DNA of 64,000 nt from JAZKFT01 sp965246935 (GTDB taxonomy: Bacteria; Bacteroidota; Bacteroidia; Chitinophagales; Chitinophagaceae): assembly GCA_965246935.1 (NCBI GenBank), contig CBDFGC010000022.1, forward strand, positions 1 to 64,000. The letters run 5' to 3'. How positions within the stretch are numbered: position 1 is the stretch's first letter; each line of letters begins with the position of its first letter. The notes beneath the pieces are model-generated. The model had not been told where the DNA came from, did not search any database, and worked only from the letters and a program-made list of their open reading frames with translations. Of the stretch, positions 24,895-33,888 are shown piece after piece. The position numbers and the translations under genes are program-made.

Positions 24895-26220
24895 CTAATC
24901 TCCCCATATTTCGTCTTCCCCTTTCATCCATTTCTTTACCAGTTCTGTGGTAATTGATTTAGGCCGCTCCAGCGGGAAGTTCAATACCCGGTCCCAGCAA
25001 AGAGAGGCCAATACACCCAATGAACGGCTTACGGCAAACAACACTGTATAAAATTCATATTCCACCATTCCGTAATGCACCAGTAAGGCGCCACTATGCG
25101 CATCCACATTCGGCCACGGGTTTTTTATTTTACCCAGCGATTGCAAAATAGGTGGAACGGTTTCATATATATTCCAAACCGTTTGCACCAGTTTATCATC
25201 CGGCATATGCTTTTTGCTGAATTCCATTTGAGCCGTAAACCGGGGATCGGTTTTGCGGAGCACCGCATGTCCATAACCCGGTACCACTTTCCCTGCATTT
25301 AAGGTATCCTGTACATATTGTGCTATTTGCTCACTGGTAGGTAGTTCGGTTCCGAGCTTTTCACGCATTTCAAATATCCACTTAATCACTTCCTGGTTGG
25401 CCAAACCGTGTAGCGGGCCTGCAAGACCATTCATTCCGGCAGCATAGCACAGGTAAGGATCGCTTAGCGCACTGCCTACGAGGTGGGTAGTATGGGCACT
25501 CACATTTCCGCCTTCGTGGTCGGCATGTATCACCATATACAGGCGCATGAGTTCCTGAAAACTTTTATCGTTGTAGCCCATCATGTGCGCCAGGTTTCCG
25601 CTCCAGTCCAGTAAGCCATTAGGTTGTATATGGTCGCTAAATTTATACTTACGCCGATAAACATAAGCAGCTATACGTGGCAGCCGTGCAATTAAATCCA
25701 TTGAATCATCAAACGTAGCCTCCCAATAATCTTTTTTGTTCATACCGGCAGCATACCGTTTCTGAAAATTACTTTCTGTTTGGAGTGCCATTACCCCAAC
25801 TACAAATTGCGTCATTGGGTGGGCTGTAATAGGCAACGCATCAATAGTATTGAAAACATGGGTGGGCACATGGCTGCGGCGCTGCCAAACACTGGTCAGG
25901 TGTGTAACATCCGCTTCTGTAGGTAACTCGCCAATCAGCATCAGGTAAAAGAGCCCTTCCGGCAGTGGTTCGTCGCCATCCTCGGATTTTGGTAGCTTTT
26001 CCTGCAGGTCGGGTATCGTATATCCACGGAAACGGATTCCTTCCTGTGCATCCAGCAAAGAAGTTTCGGTAACCAGGCCGGTAATACCCCGCATACCCTG
26101 ATATACCTGGCTAAGGGTCACTTCACCAATTGTTTTACTTCCGTTTTCTTTTAGTAACTCTTTTATTTCTGCAGCAGCAGCATCGCCTTTTGCTTTAAAC
26201 CGGTCTTGTACAAATCCCAT
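24895..26220 (-). CDS. gltA: citrate synthase, mitochondrial (eukaryotic-like) type
   Basis: Citrate synthase condenses oxaloacetate and acetyl-CoA to open the TCA cycle. The 441-residue protein has the three catalytic residues in context: HADHEGGNVSAHT (His, about 231), VVPGYGHAVLRKTDPR (His, about 315) and PWPNVDAHSG (Asp, about 371). Long segments such as MNGLAGPLHGLANQEV, LVGSALSDPYL and FPLERPKS match, as I remember them, the pig heart enzyme rather than E. coli GltA. Expected to be a dimer without NADH inhibition (family knowledge). The frame extends upstream to a TTG at 26253, but ATG 26220 (MGFVQDRFKAK) is preferred. Confidence 0.93.
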   Translation of the reverse strand: MGFVQDRFKAKGDAAAAEIKELLKENGSKTIGEVTLSQVYQGMRGITGLVTETSLLDAQEGIRFRGYTIPDLQEKLPKSEDGDEPLPEGLFYLMLIGELPTEADVTHLTSVWQRRSHVPTHVFNTIDALPITAHPMTQFVVGVMALQTESNFQKRYAAGMNKKDYWEATFDDSMDLIARLPRIAAYVYRRKYKFSDHIQPNGLLDWSGNLAHMMGYNDKSFQELMRLYMVIHADHEGGNVSAHTTHLVGSALSDPYLCYAAGMNGLAGPLHGLANQEVIKWIFEMREKLGTELPTSEQIAQYVQDTLNAGKVVPGYGHAVLRKTDPRFTAQMEFSKKHMPDDKLVQTVWNIYETVPPILQSLGKIKNPWPNVDAHSGALLVHYGMVEYEFYTVLFAVSRSLGVLASLCWDRVLNFPLERPKSITTELVKKWMKGEDEIWGD

Positions 26221-26320
26221 AGTGGCAAGTTTATTAGGGGTTGAAAATTTCAAGGTAAATGTAATAACTACACACCGTCCGGCATCGACGATTTATGAAT
26301 TTGAGCCGTAATTTTTGGAA

Positions 26321-26387
26321 TACAGATGACGGACCACGGACGACAGACCACATAATACAGACACGGACCACGGATGGCAGACAACAA
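26321..26387. repeat. heptamer word run (GGACCAC / GGACGAC / AGACACG) between gltA and the flavoprotein gene
   Basis: Degenerate 7-base units including GACGGAC, CACGGAC, GACAGAC, CACGGAC and GGCAGAC run for about 65 bases. The same GAC-rich word occurs at the engB 3' end and inside pyrD. No clear mirrored arm is present here. Confidence 0.5.
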
Positions 26388-26439
26388 TAAACCAATGAAC
26401 TGCGTGAACGAACATTTATAAATCAGGCGTAAATGCTTT

Positions 26440-27666
26440 TCAGGAACCTGCTGAGGAGGCTGCAATATTTTTTCCTGCTATAAAACCACTTGTCCAGGCG
26501 TGTTGAAAATTGTATCCGCCTGTAATGCCGTCAACATTCAGCACTTCACCGCCAAAATATAAGCCGGGATAGCGTCGGCACATCATCGTGTTAGCATCTA
26601 TTTCGCTTAGTTCAATGCCACCGGCCGTTATAAACTCCTCTTTATAGGTGGTTTTACCATTTGCCTGAACCCTGAAATTACAGACTGCTGCAGCCAGTTT
26701 ATTCATTTGGCTATTTGTAAGGTCGGCCCATCGTTTTAATTCATCTATTCCGGCATCTTGTAACAGAAATAACCATAGCCTTACCGGTAATTCTGTAAAA
26801 TTCCCGTTTATTACTTTTTTTGCCGGCAGGTTGCTACGCAATCTTTGTATTTCTTGTAGAAAAGATGTTTCAGAATACAATGAGCGCCAATTGATAACTA
26901 CCTCGTATTGATAATTTTTCTCAGCTATATAAATAGCGGCAAATGCCGATAATCGCAGCACCGCCGGGCCACTGATTCCCCAATGAGTAATCAGAACGGG
27001 CCCCTGTACCGGCATTTTAAATCCATTGATTTTTACAATAGCGTCTGCGATGGAAATACCGGAAAGCTGGTTCAGCGGATGGTTAGGAAAGTTGAACGTA
27101 AAAAGTGATGGTACCGGTGCCGCTATCTGAAGCGATAGATTCTGAAGCCAATCAAACTGTTCTAATTTGTTTTGACCTCCACAGGCCAGCATCACATAAT
27201 TGCAGGCTGCTATTTCTCCGTTTGTAAAATGCAAAAGATAACCGGCTACTACCGGCTCTATTAATTGTACCTGCCGGTGAAATTGTACTTGTATCTTAAA
27301 TTGGGTTATCTCATTTTGTAAACAATCGATCACCGCCTGCGATGTATTAGCCCGGGGAAATATACGTCCGTCGGATTCGGTTTTGAGTGGTACACCCCGT
27401 TGTTCAAACCAGCTAACTGTATCAGTAGTAAAAAATTGGTGGAATGTTTTCTTTACAAAATGGTGGCCTCTTGGGTAGCGGGCGGCCATTTCAGCTATTT
27501 CAAAGCAGGCATGGGTAACGTTGCACCTGCCACCTCCACTTACTTTTACTTTCTGCAACAGCCTGCCAGTTTTTTCGACAATGCTAACCTGTAAATGCGG
27601 GTTGAGTCTGGCAGCCGTTACTGCACAAAAAACACCGGCAGCACCGCCACCAATAACAATGAGCAA
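26440..27666 (-). CDS. BaiN/HI0933-type NAD(P)/FAD-dependent oxidoreductase
   Basis: The 408-residue protein is an HI0933-like flavoprotein: IVIGGGAAGVFCAVTAARLNP is the FAD-binding Rossmann motif, VKVSGGGRCNVTHACFE is the family signature, and GGEVLNVDGITGGYNFQHAWTSGFIAGKNIA is the C-terminal FAD motif. Relatives include BaiN and proteins annotated as aminoacetone oxidase; the substrate here is unknown. No ATG is available: the listed TTG at 27666 starts MLIVIGGG, and a CTG at 27687 would add PTTSPKL, a more typical N-terminal lead; an in-frame stop lies just above. Either a rare start or a small indel near the 5' end is possible. Confidence 0.8.
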   Translation of the reverse strand: MLIVIGGGAAGVFCAVTAARLNPHLQVSIVEKTGRLLQKVKVSGGGRCNVTHACFEIAEMAARYPRGHHFVKKTFHQFFTTDTVSWFEQRGVPLKTESDGRIFPRANTSQAVIDCLQNEITQFKIQVQFHRQVQLIEPVVAGYLLHFTNGEIAACNYVMLACGGQNKLEQFDWLQNLSLQIAAPVPSLFTFNFPNHPLNQLSGISIADAIVKINGFKMPVQGPVLITHWGISGPAVLRLSAFAAIYIAEKNYQYEVVINWRSLYSETSFLQEIQRLRSNLPAKKVINGNFTELPVRLWLFLLQDAGIDELKRWADLTNSQMNKLAAAVCNFRVQANGKTTYKEEFITAGGIELSEIDANTMMCRRYPGLYFGGEVLNVDGITGGYNFQHAWTSGFIAGKNIAASSAGS

Positions 27667-27745
27667 TTTAGGAGAGGTAGTTGGCAGCGGTTAAATGTTG
27701 AAATAAAGCCGATGGAAAATGCAAGAGGGTGCTTGTTGGCAGTAA

Positions 27746-28546
27746 TTAGTAATCTGAAGTTAAATTTGGATTTGCTTTCTCTGCTGCTTCAATACTTTCA
27801 AAACTGCTTAATATATCCGCCTTGCCTTTCTGTACGCAAACAGTATGTTCATAATGTGCGGAAGGCTGTCCATCTCTTGTCCGGATCGTCCAGCCATCAT
27901 CATCGGTGTAAACACCACCCTTGCCTAAATTGATCATTGGCTCAATAGCCAGCGTAATGCCTGGCAGTAGTTTAGTACCACTTCCCCGCTTACCAAAATT
28001 GGGTACGTTCGGTTCTTCGTGCAATTCGTGGCCAATACCGTGGCCTACCAGTTCCCGCACCACACCATACTTAAACTGCTTTTCAGTATAGTCTAAAATG
28101 GCCCAGGCTACATCACCTAACCGCTGGCCAGATATTGCTTTTTCAACGCCTTTGTACAAAGATTCTTTTGTTACCCGCATCAGTTGCTTCAACTCATCTG
28201 TTACTTCACCTACTGCAAAGGTGTACGCACTATCTCCATGAAACTCGTTCTTCAAAACCCCTATATCCACACTTACCAAATCCCCTTCTTTCAATACTTC
28301 TTCCGTAGGAAATCCATGAACTACTGCATCATTGATACTCATACAGGCAGTGTAAGGAAATCCTTTATAATTAAGAAAGCTCGGTACACCGCCATTGTCG
28401 TGAATAAATTCATTTGCTATTTTATCCAGCGCCATCGTTGTCACACCTGGCTTAATGGCTTTTGCTACCTCGGCCAATGCCTCGCCTACTAATAAAGAGC
28501 TATGCCGCATTAATTCAATTTCGTCTTTCGTTTTATAATAAATCAT
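27746..28546 (-). CDS. map: methionine aminopeptidase, type I
   Basis: MAP removes the initiator methionine from new proteins. The 266-residue protein has the metal ligands in order: DLVSVDIGVLKNEFHGDSAYTF (two Asp), GHGIGHELHEEPNVPNFG (His), LAIEPMINLG (Glu) and AHYEHTVCV (Glu). In many bacteria map follows secY, as here, but a hairpin lies between them and the next gene downstream is not infA; the alpha-operon genes are absent from the window. Confidence 0.95.
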   Translation of the reverse strand: MIYYKTKDEIELMRHSSLLVGEALAEVAKAIKPGVTTMALDKIANEFIHDNGGVPSFLNYKGFPYTACMSINDAVVHGFPTEEVLKEGDLVSVDIGVLKNEFHGDSAYTFAVGEVTDELKQLMRVTKESLYKGVEKAISGQRLGDVAWAILDYTEKQFKYGVVRELVGHGIGHELHEEPNVPNFGKRGSGTKLLPGITLAIEPMINLGKGGVYTDDDGWTIRTRDGQPSAHYEHTVCVQKGKADILSSFESIEAAEKANPNLTSDY

Positions 28547-28648
28547 ATTGGTCAGTTGTCAGTTCATTAGTAAACAGTAATATTAGCCGTTAGCGAAAAT
28601 CAAGTTTATAAATACCTGCCAAACAGGTAAATCATTTTACTAAAAACA

Positions 28649-28674
28649 AACCTGCCGGAATTGACCGGCAGGTT
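28649..28674 (-). terminator. rho-independent terminator after secY
   Basis: AACCTGCCGG and CCGGCAGGTT form a perfect 10-base stem with a 6-base loop; the minus strand continues TTGTTTTTAG. It lies 36 bases past the secY stop and would end the S10-spc transcript before map. Confidence 0.8.
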
Positions 28675-28709
28675 AGCTGTAAAACAAGTATTTGTAAATT
28701 TCGTTCAGT

Positions 28710-30053
28710 TTAAATAGGTGAAGTGCTGGTAACCTGCCGACCTTGTATTCTTCCACCGGTCATCAGTCCATCATATTGGCGCATTAGTAATTGGGTTTCA
28801 ATTTGCTGTAGTGTATCCAATATTACACCTACCATAATTAACAAACTGGTTCCTCCAAAAAAGCTGCTGAACCCCGATGTAACACCTAACCTTTGTGCAA
28901 AGCCAGGTAGAATACCAACAAAAGCAAGTAAAATGGCACCCGGCAACGTAATTTTATCCATCACCGCACCAATATAATCTGCTGTAGGCTGGCCAGGCTT
29001 TACACCTGGTATAAATCCATTATTGCGCTTTAAATCTTCAGCTATCTGCTTTGGATTAAAAATCAATGCAGTATATAAAAAGGTGAATCCAATTACCAAC
29101 ACAGAATAAATAACCATGTACCATGCATTTCTGTGGTCATTTAAAATGGTTCCCAAAGTGCCTTTGCCGGTAGAACCTAATGTGAATAAGGTAGGTATGA
29201 AGATGATGGCCTGCGCAAATATGATGGGCATTACACCCGCACTATTCACCTTTAATGGTAAAAATTGCCTGGCGCCACCAATCTGGCGGTTGCCTACAAT
29301 TTGCTTGGCATAATTGATGGCTATTTTCCGCACCCCTTGTACCAATACAATCAGCCCCATAATGATGGCAATCAAAGCAGCTATTTCTATCAGGAAAATC
29401 AGCATGCCACCGCCACCCCTACCTTGTTTAGCAGTAAATTCCTCAACAATGGAAAGCGGAAGCCTGGCTAAAATACCTACCATGATGATGATAGAAGTAC
29501 CATTTCCCAGGCCTTTATCTGTAATTTTTTCACCCAGCCACATCACAAACAAGGTTCCGGCAGTAAGAATAATAACGGTACTAATCCAGAAGTAAGGAAG
29601 ATAGGAAGCAATAAGTGCGGGCCTGTAAACAGATTGAGAGTTGGTAAGGTAAGAAACATAAGCACCGGCCTGAAAAGCAGTTACAATGATCGTCAGGTAA
29701 CGGGTCCATTGATTAATTTTTTTCCGTCCGCTTTCGCCCTCTTTCTGAATCTTCTGCATTTGAGGAACCAGGATGGTCATCAGTTGCATAAAGATAGAAG
29801 CAGAGATATACGGCATAATACCTAATGCCAGAATAGATGCTTTGGAGAAAGCACCACCGGCAAACTGGTCTACCAGGCTTAGTAAGCCACCTTGTTTGGT
29901 ATCCACTTTATCAAGCAAAGTAGGGTTGATACCAGGTAGCACAATATGGGTACCAAACCGGTACACCAACAACAGCAGCAAGGTGACGATGATCTTTTGA
30001 CGCAACTCGTCTATGCTCCAGATATTCTTAAGTGTTTGAACAAATTTTTTCAC
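28710..30053 (-). CDS. secY: preprotein translocase subunit SecY
   Basis: SecY forms the channel of the Sec translocase. The 447-residue protein shows ten membrane helices, beginning IDELRQKIIVTLLLLLVYRFGTHI, with the plug region GGAFSKASILALGIMPYISASIFMQL and the loop GLGNGTSIIIMVGI. The frame starts with GTG at 30053 (MKKFVQTLKNIWSIDEL, as in relatives), and an in-frame TGA lies six bases upstream, so the GTG is certain. It is the last gene of the spc cluster before a terminator. Confidence 0.96.
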   Translation of the reverse strand: MKKFVQTLKNIWSIDELRQKIIVTLLLLLVYRFGTHIVLPGINPTLLDKVDTKQGGLLSLVDQFAGGAFSKASILALGIMPYISASIFMQLMTILVPQMQKIQKEGESGRKKINQWTRYLTIIVTAFQAGAYVSYLTNSQSVYRPALIASYLPYFWISTVIILTAGTLFVMWLGEKITDKGLGNGTSIIIMVGILARLPLSIVEEFTAKQGRGGGGMLIFLIEIAALIAIIMGLIVLVQGVRKIAINYAKQIVGNRQIGGARQFLPLKVNSAGVMPIIFAQAIIFIPTLFTLGSTGKGTLGTILNDHRNAWYMVIYSVLVIGFTFLYTALIFNPKQIAEDLKRNNGFIPGVKPGQPTADYIGAVMDKITLPGAILLAFVGILPGFAQRLGVTSGFSSFFGGTSLLIMVGVILDTLQQIETQLLMRQYDGLMTGGRIQGRQVTSTSPI

Positions 30054-30142
30054 GGGAAATCAGCTCTTTTTTGGGAAACCAAATGTAAGTAAAAATTGAA
30101 GTACGGAAACAGGGAAACTGCCCCGCAAATTTATTGCAGGAT

Positions 30143-30592
30143 TTACTTAACGATTTCCAGTGAGCCGCCTGCGGCTTCAATTGCTGTCTTCGCTTTTTCG
30201 CTGGCAGCATTTACTTTAAAAGCAAGCTTGGATTTTAATTCCCCTGTACCTAAGATTTTAACTGCCGCCGTTTGGTTGATTAAGCCATTTGTATAAAGGT
30301 TTTCAAGACTGAATTCAGTAAAGCCATATTTCTCAACCAGGATATCTATCTGTCCAAGGTTAAAAACTTTATACTCGATACGGTTATTATTGGTAAACCC
30401 TCTTTTAGGAATACGGCGCTGAATAGGCATCTGACCACCTTCGTGGGCCATTTTGCTTTTGTAACCGGCACGGCTCTGGCCGCCCTTATTACCTTTGGTG
30501 GATGTACCACCCTTGCCGGATGCTTCACCACGTCCAATGCGCTTTTCTTTATGCGTGGCGCCTTTGGCCGGACGTAACGTATGTAGTTTCAT
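30143..30592 (-). CDS. rplO: 50S ribosomal protein L15
   Basis: The 149-residue protein starts MKLHTLRPAKGATHKEKRIGRGEASGKGGTS, the glycine- and lysine-rich L15 N terminus that threads into 23S rRNA, and keeps GGQMPIQRRIPKRGF. It sits between rpmD and secY as in other spc clusters. The 234-base gap above it holds an AAATTTGC word run. Confidence 0.97.
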   Translation of the reverse strand: MKLHTLRPAKGATHKEKRIGRGEASGKGGTSTKGNKGGQSRAGYKSKMAHEGGQMPIQRRIPKRGFTNNNRIEYKVFNLGQIDILVEKYGFTEFSLENLYTNGLINQTAAVKILGTGELKSKLAFKVNAASEKAKTAIEAAGGSLEIVK

Positions 30593-30638
30593 GTTGTGTT
30601 GATTTTGAACTTAACGGGAAAATCGTCCCTCGCAGAAC

Positions 30639-30678
30639 CAAATGTGCAAATATGACAATTAGCAAATTTGCAAATGTG
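30639..30678. repeat. GCAAATTTGC word run between rpmD and rplO
   Basis: Degenerate units AATGTGCAA, ATATGACA, ATTAGCAA, ATTTGCAA and ATGTGG follow each other upstream of rplO. A weak counterpart (TCTGCATATCTGCTAAC) lies near 30790. The word is shared with the rpsC-rplV gap. Confidence 0.4.
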
Positions 30679-30826
30679 GATGATTATTAATTTTCAAACA
30701 GCTTACAATCAGCAGTTCTGTTTTTTAATTACAAAAAATGGAAAGCGTAAATTTCTATACAATTAGCTATAATCAAAATTTCCTGAACCATCTGCATATC
30801 TGCTAACTGGCATCCGCCACGGCGGA

Positions 30827-31012
30827 CTAATTGGCTATATCTTCCACAGCAATGAGGTGGCTCAGTTTTGTAATCATTCCTGATATCTGTGGGGTACGCT
30901 CTACTTCAACAGAATGATGCATTTTCTTGATACCTAATGCAAGCATTGTTCTCTTTTGCCGTTCAGGCCGGTCTATTACGCTTTTTACCTGAGTGATTTT
31001 TACTTTAGCCAT
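30827..31012 (-). CDS. rpmD: 50S ribosomal protein L30
   Basis: The 61-residue protein MAKVKITQVKSVIDRPERQKRTMLALGIKKM has the L30 fold signature VKSVIDRPERQK and normal length. It lies between rpsE and rplO, the standard spc order. Confidence 0.95.
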   Translation of the reverse strand: MAKVKITQVKSVIDRPERQKRTMLALGIKKMHHSVEVERTPQISGMITKLSHLIAVEDIAN

Positions 31013-31152
31013 TGTAGAAAATTTAGTAAGCCCCCGCTATCTCCTCCAACGGGAGGACCAGCGAAGACTAACAATAAGAAATATGTTTAAAACAGTATTT
31101 AAAATGTTACGGTTCTAAAGCCCTCCGCCTGGGCGGAGAGGTTTGGTGGGGC

Positions 31153-31671
31153 TTATCCGTTAAACACTTTCTTCAGACCGATATTGCGGGTTTTAGCAAC
31201 CTGGATTGGTTCCTTTAAACTGGCCAATGCTTTAAAAGTAGCTTTCACCACATTATGTGGGTTCGCAGAACCAAGGCTTTTAGCTAATACATCTGTAATA
31301 CCAGCGCTTTCTAATACGGCCCGCATACTGCCTCCGGCAATTACACCTGTACCATGTGCTGCAGGCTTAATCAAAATTTTGGCAGCACCTTCTTTCGTCC
31401 ATTGTTCGTGTGGGATTGTGCCGTGCATGATCGGAACTTTAATAAGGTTCTTCTTTGCATCCTCTATTCCTTTGGTAATTGCTTCCTGTACTTCTTTTGC
31501 TTTGCCAAGCCCGTGGCCTACAATACCATTTTCGTTTCCAACTACGACCAGTGCAGAGAAACTAAATGAACGGCCCCCTTTGGTTGTCTTCGTCACCCTG
31601 TTAATAGACACCACTTTATCTTTCAGTTCAAAGTCGCTTGCTTTAACGTGGTTTAAAATTAAATTTGCCAT
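31153..31671 (-). CDS. rpsE: 30S ribosomal protein S5
   Basis: The 172-residue protein has the S5 double-stranded RNA-binding segment (KGGRSFSFSALVVVGNENGIVGHGLGKAKEV) and the C-terminal IKPAAHGTGVIAGGSMRAVLESAGITDVLAKSLGS. S5 supports decoding accuracy in the 30S subunit. It is followed by a 122-base gap filled with inverted word arms on its 5' side. Confidence 0.97.
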   Translation of the reverse strand: MANLILNHVKASDFELKDKVVSINRVTKTTKGGRSFSFSALVVVGNENGIVGHGLGKAKEVQEAITKGIEDAKKNLIKVPIMHGTIPHEQWTKEGAAKILIKPAAHGTGVIAGGSMRAVLESAGITDVLAKSLGSANPHNVVKATFKALASLKEPIQVAKTRNIGLKKVFNG

Positions 31672-31695
31672 ATCTGCTAATTACAAAATTTAAAA

Positions 31696-31787
31696 ATTGC
31701 TCAATTGCTTAATTGCTTAATGAAAAAAGTACTGAAGCTGAACATTCATCCATGTATTTAATTGAGCTATTACGCCATTGAGTCATT
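31696..31787. repeat. inverted word-repeat arms (ATTGCTTA / ATTGAGTC) between rplR and rpsE
   Basis: Left run 31696-31722 consists of ATTGCTCA, ATTGCTTA, ATTGCTTA, an 8-base period. Right run 31759-31787 is built from ATTGAGCT, ATTACGCC, ATTGAGTC, the complementary word. The spacer is about 36 bases. Confidence 0.65.
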
Positions 31788-31793
31788 TTTACA

Positions 31794-32147
31794 TTAAAAT
31801 ACAAGTCCACCTTCCCGTGCGCCATCAGCTACACTTTTCACCCGGCCATGATATAAATTACCGCCCCGGTCAAATGTGCAGGTGGTAATACCTAATTCAG
31901 CAGCCTTGCGTGCAATAGAGGCGCCAACCAGTTTGCTCTTTTCCACCTTTGTTACCTTCTGTGCCGCAATGTTTTTTTCTTTAGAAGAAGCTGCGGCCAA
32001 CGTAACGCCTTTCGTATCATCAATCAGTTGTACATAAATATCCGAATTACTACGGAATACGGATAACCGCGGTCTTGCCGTTATGCCAACTACTTTCTTA
32101 CGGATGCGGTACCTGATTTTTTGCCGCTGAATTAATTTAGAATTCAT
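31794..32147 (-). CDS. rplR: 50S ribosomal protein L18
   Basis: The 117-residue protein contains RPRLSVFRSNSDIYVQLIDDTKGVTLAAASS and the C-terminal FDRGGNLYHGRVKSVADGAREGGLVF, the L18 signature that contacts 5S rRNA. Normal length and position between rplF and rpsE. Confidence 0.97.
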   Translation of the reverse strand: MNSKLIQRQKIRYRIRKKVVGITARPRLSVFRSNSDIYVQLIDDTKGVTLAAASSKEKNIAAQKVTKVEKSKLVGASIARKAAELGITTCTFDRGGNLYHGRVKSVADGAREGGLVF

Positions 32148-32190
32148 TTCTGTTTCTTTTTATTTCTCCGATGCTGCCGGAGATATTAAT

Positions 32191-32312
32191 TACTCAATTG
32201 CTTAATGGCTCAATTTCTCAATTAGTTACATTTTTGTCTCCCTAACCGGAAATTTGAATTGATAAATTTTGTTTTAAATGAATGAATCAATCAATTGAGC
32301 AATTGAGTTATT
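32191..32312. repeat. inverted word-repeat arms (CTCAATTG / CAATTGAG) between rplF and rplR
   Basis: Left run 32191-32224 reads TACTCAATTGCTTAATGGCT and on through CAATTTCTCAATT; right run 32290-32312 reads ATCAATTGAGCAATTGAGTT. About 65 bases separate them. The arms can pair as an imperfect stem in the mRNA. Confidence 0.65.
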
Positions 32313-32326
32313 TTCCAATTGTCACA

Positions 32327-32881
32327 TTACTTACCTGCTGCCTTACCTGCTTTCTTACGCACCACCTCACCACTATAACGTACGCCTTTTCCTTTATAAG
32401 GTTCGGGCTTACGCAGGCCACGCAGTTTGGCAGCTACCTGGCCGAGTAGTTGATAGTCGATACTCTCTAAAGTAATTAGTGGATTCTGACCTTTTTCCTG
32501 GGCAGTAACTACTTTCAATTCTTTTGGTATCTCAAATACTATGTTGTGAGAATAACCCAAAGAAAGATCGAGGAGATTACCCTGGTTACTGGCTTTAAAA
32601 CCCACACCTACCAACTCAAGTTTTTTACTGAACCCTTCTGTTACCCCTTTCACCATATTACTGATAAGCGAACGGTACAAGCCATGTAATGCTTTGTGAC
32701 GGATTTGATCAGTAGGCCTCAATACATCTGCTTCGCCTGCTTTTACTTCGAGTTTTATATCACGGTCTACTACCTGCTTCAATTCGCCCTTAGGGCCCTT
32801 CACACTTACCACGTTATCATTACTAACAGTAATGGTAACACCTGCCGGTATGATGATAGGCTTTTTACCTATTCGAGACAT
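32327..32881 (-). CDS. rplF: 50S ribosomal protein L6
   Basis: The 184-residue protein starts MSRIGKKPIIIPAGVTI and has two L6 repeats, ending in KLRGLRKPEPYKGKGVRYSGEVVRKKAGK, the conserved 23S rRNA-binding tail. It is placed between rpsH and rplR as usual. Confidence 0.97.
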   Translation of the reverse strand: MSRIGKKPIIIPAGVTITVSNDNVVSVKGPKGELKQVVDRDIKLEVKAGEADVLRPTDQIRHKALHGLYRSLISNMVKGVTEGFSKKLELVGVGFKASNQGNLLDLSLGYSHNIVFEIPKELKVVTAQEKGQNPLITLESIDYQLLGQVAAKLRGLRKPEPYKGKGVRYSGEVVRKKAGKAAGK

Positions 32882-32907
32882 AATCTTTAATTTATTAATT
32901 CAATAAT

Positions 32908-32997
32908 CCGGCGATGTGGGTTTTGACTGTTTTCAGTTACCAAGTAGAGAACTTATATTGTCAATCAAACCTTACAGTAATCAAAAACCATCACCGG
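32908..32997. repeat. inverted repeat CCGGCGATG ... CATCACCGG between rpsH and rplF
   Basis: CCGGCGATGTGGGTTTTGAC at 32908 is mirrored at 32974-32997 (complement CCGGTGATGGTTTTTGATTA) with a few mismatches. The spacer is about 43 bases. Unlike its neighbours this pair is not an obvious tandem word but has the same layout. Confidence 0.55.
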
Positions 32998-33021
32998 ATT
33001 TTTGACTTGCTAAAACGTAAC

Positions 33022-33420
33022 TTATGATACGTAGCAAAGCACTTCACCACCCACATTTTGTGCTTTAGCTTCTTTATCTGTCATCACCCCTTTTGAAGTA
33101 CTGATAATGGCAATACCCAAACCGTTCATGACCCTGCGAAATTCATCCGGTTTGGCATATTGGCGCAAACCGGGGCGGCTGATGCGCTCCATGCTTTGTA
33201 TAGCTGGCTGCCTGGTAGACGGATCGTACTTCAGTGCAATTTTAATGACACCTTGCTTGTTATCATCTTCAAATTTATACCGAAGGATATATCCTTTTTC
33301 GTACAGAATTTCTGTCATTCGCTTTTTCAGATTGGAAGCAGGAATCTCCACAATACGGTGATTAGCCATTTGTGCATTGCGAATACGTGTAAGGAAATCT
33401 GCTATAGGATCTGTAACCAT
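33022..33420 (-). CDS. rpsH: 30S ribosomal protein S8
   Basis: The 132-residue protein MVTDPIADFLTRIRNAQMANH has the S8 N terminus and the RNA-binding C-terminal STSKGVMTDKEAKAQNVGGEVLCYVS. In E. coli S8 represses the spc operon; whether it does so here is unknown. Confidence 0.97.
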   Translation of the reverse strand: MVTDPIADFLTRIRNAQMANHRIVEIPASNLKKRMTEILYEKGYILRYKFEDDNKQGVIKIALKYDPSTRQPAIQSMERISRPGLRQYAKPDEFRRVMNGLGIAIISTSKGVMTDKEAKAQNVGGEVLCYVS

Positions 33421-33496
33421 TGTTAATCCTCCTGCTCCGTGCGGAGCCTGTTATTTTAATAATTTTAAAACTTGTTACCCTCGTGAAAGCAAGGAA

Positions 33497-33766
33497 TTAC
33501 CAGCTTGCCTTTGTTACACCCGGTATTTTGCCTGCCAACGCCATATCGCGGAACATAATACGGCTTAAATTAAAATGACGCATATATCCCCTCGGGCGTC
33601 CGCTAAGCTGGCAACGGTTATGCAGGCGTACCGGAGATGCATTTTTAGGAAGTGCATCCAGGCCCTGATAATCACCGGCGGCTTTTAAAGCAGCACGTTT
33701 ACCGGCATACTGAGCCACCATTTTTACCCGTTTACGCTGCCGGGCTTTTACTGATTCTTTAGCCAT
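33497..33766 (-). CDS. rpsN: 30S ribosomal protein S14, zinc-free form
   Basis: The 89-residue protein MAKESVKARQRKRVKMVAQYAGKR ends RLHNRCQLSGRPRGYMRHFNLSRIMFRDMALAGKIPGVTKASW. The CXXC pairs of the zinc-binding form are missing, so this is the zinc-independent (C-) type. Position between rplE and rpsH is standard. Confidence 0.97.
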   Translation of the reverse strand: MAKESVKARQRKRVKMVAQYAGKRAALKAAGDYQGLDALPKNASPVRLHNRCQLSGRPRGYMRHFNLSRIMFRDMALAGKIPGVTKASW

Positions 33767-33770
33767 AATT

Positions 33771-33888
33771 TCAATTTGAAAATTTGCAAATTTCTCAATG
33801 GTTCAATTAAAAATTTTGCTGAAAGGCCAACATTTATCAATGTATTCATTGAGTAGTTGCGCCATTGTTTAATTGAGCAATTGGGTTA
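33771..33888. repeat. inverted word-repeat arms (TTCTCAAT / ATTGAGCA) between rplE and rpsN
   Basis: Left run 33771-33815 contains TCAATTTG, AAAATTTG, CAAATTTC, TCAATGGT, TCAATT; right run 33846-33888 contains CATTGAGT, CCATTGTT, TAATTGAGCAATTG. The spacer is about 30 bases. Confidence 0.55.

Noticed and set aside
31184..31693. 169-codon plus-strand frame opposite rpsE
   Set aside because: Mirror of a highly conserved ribosomal gene; no start context, no family, and the opposite strand explains the open frame.
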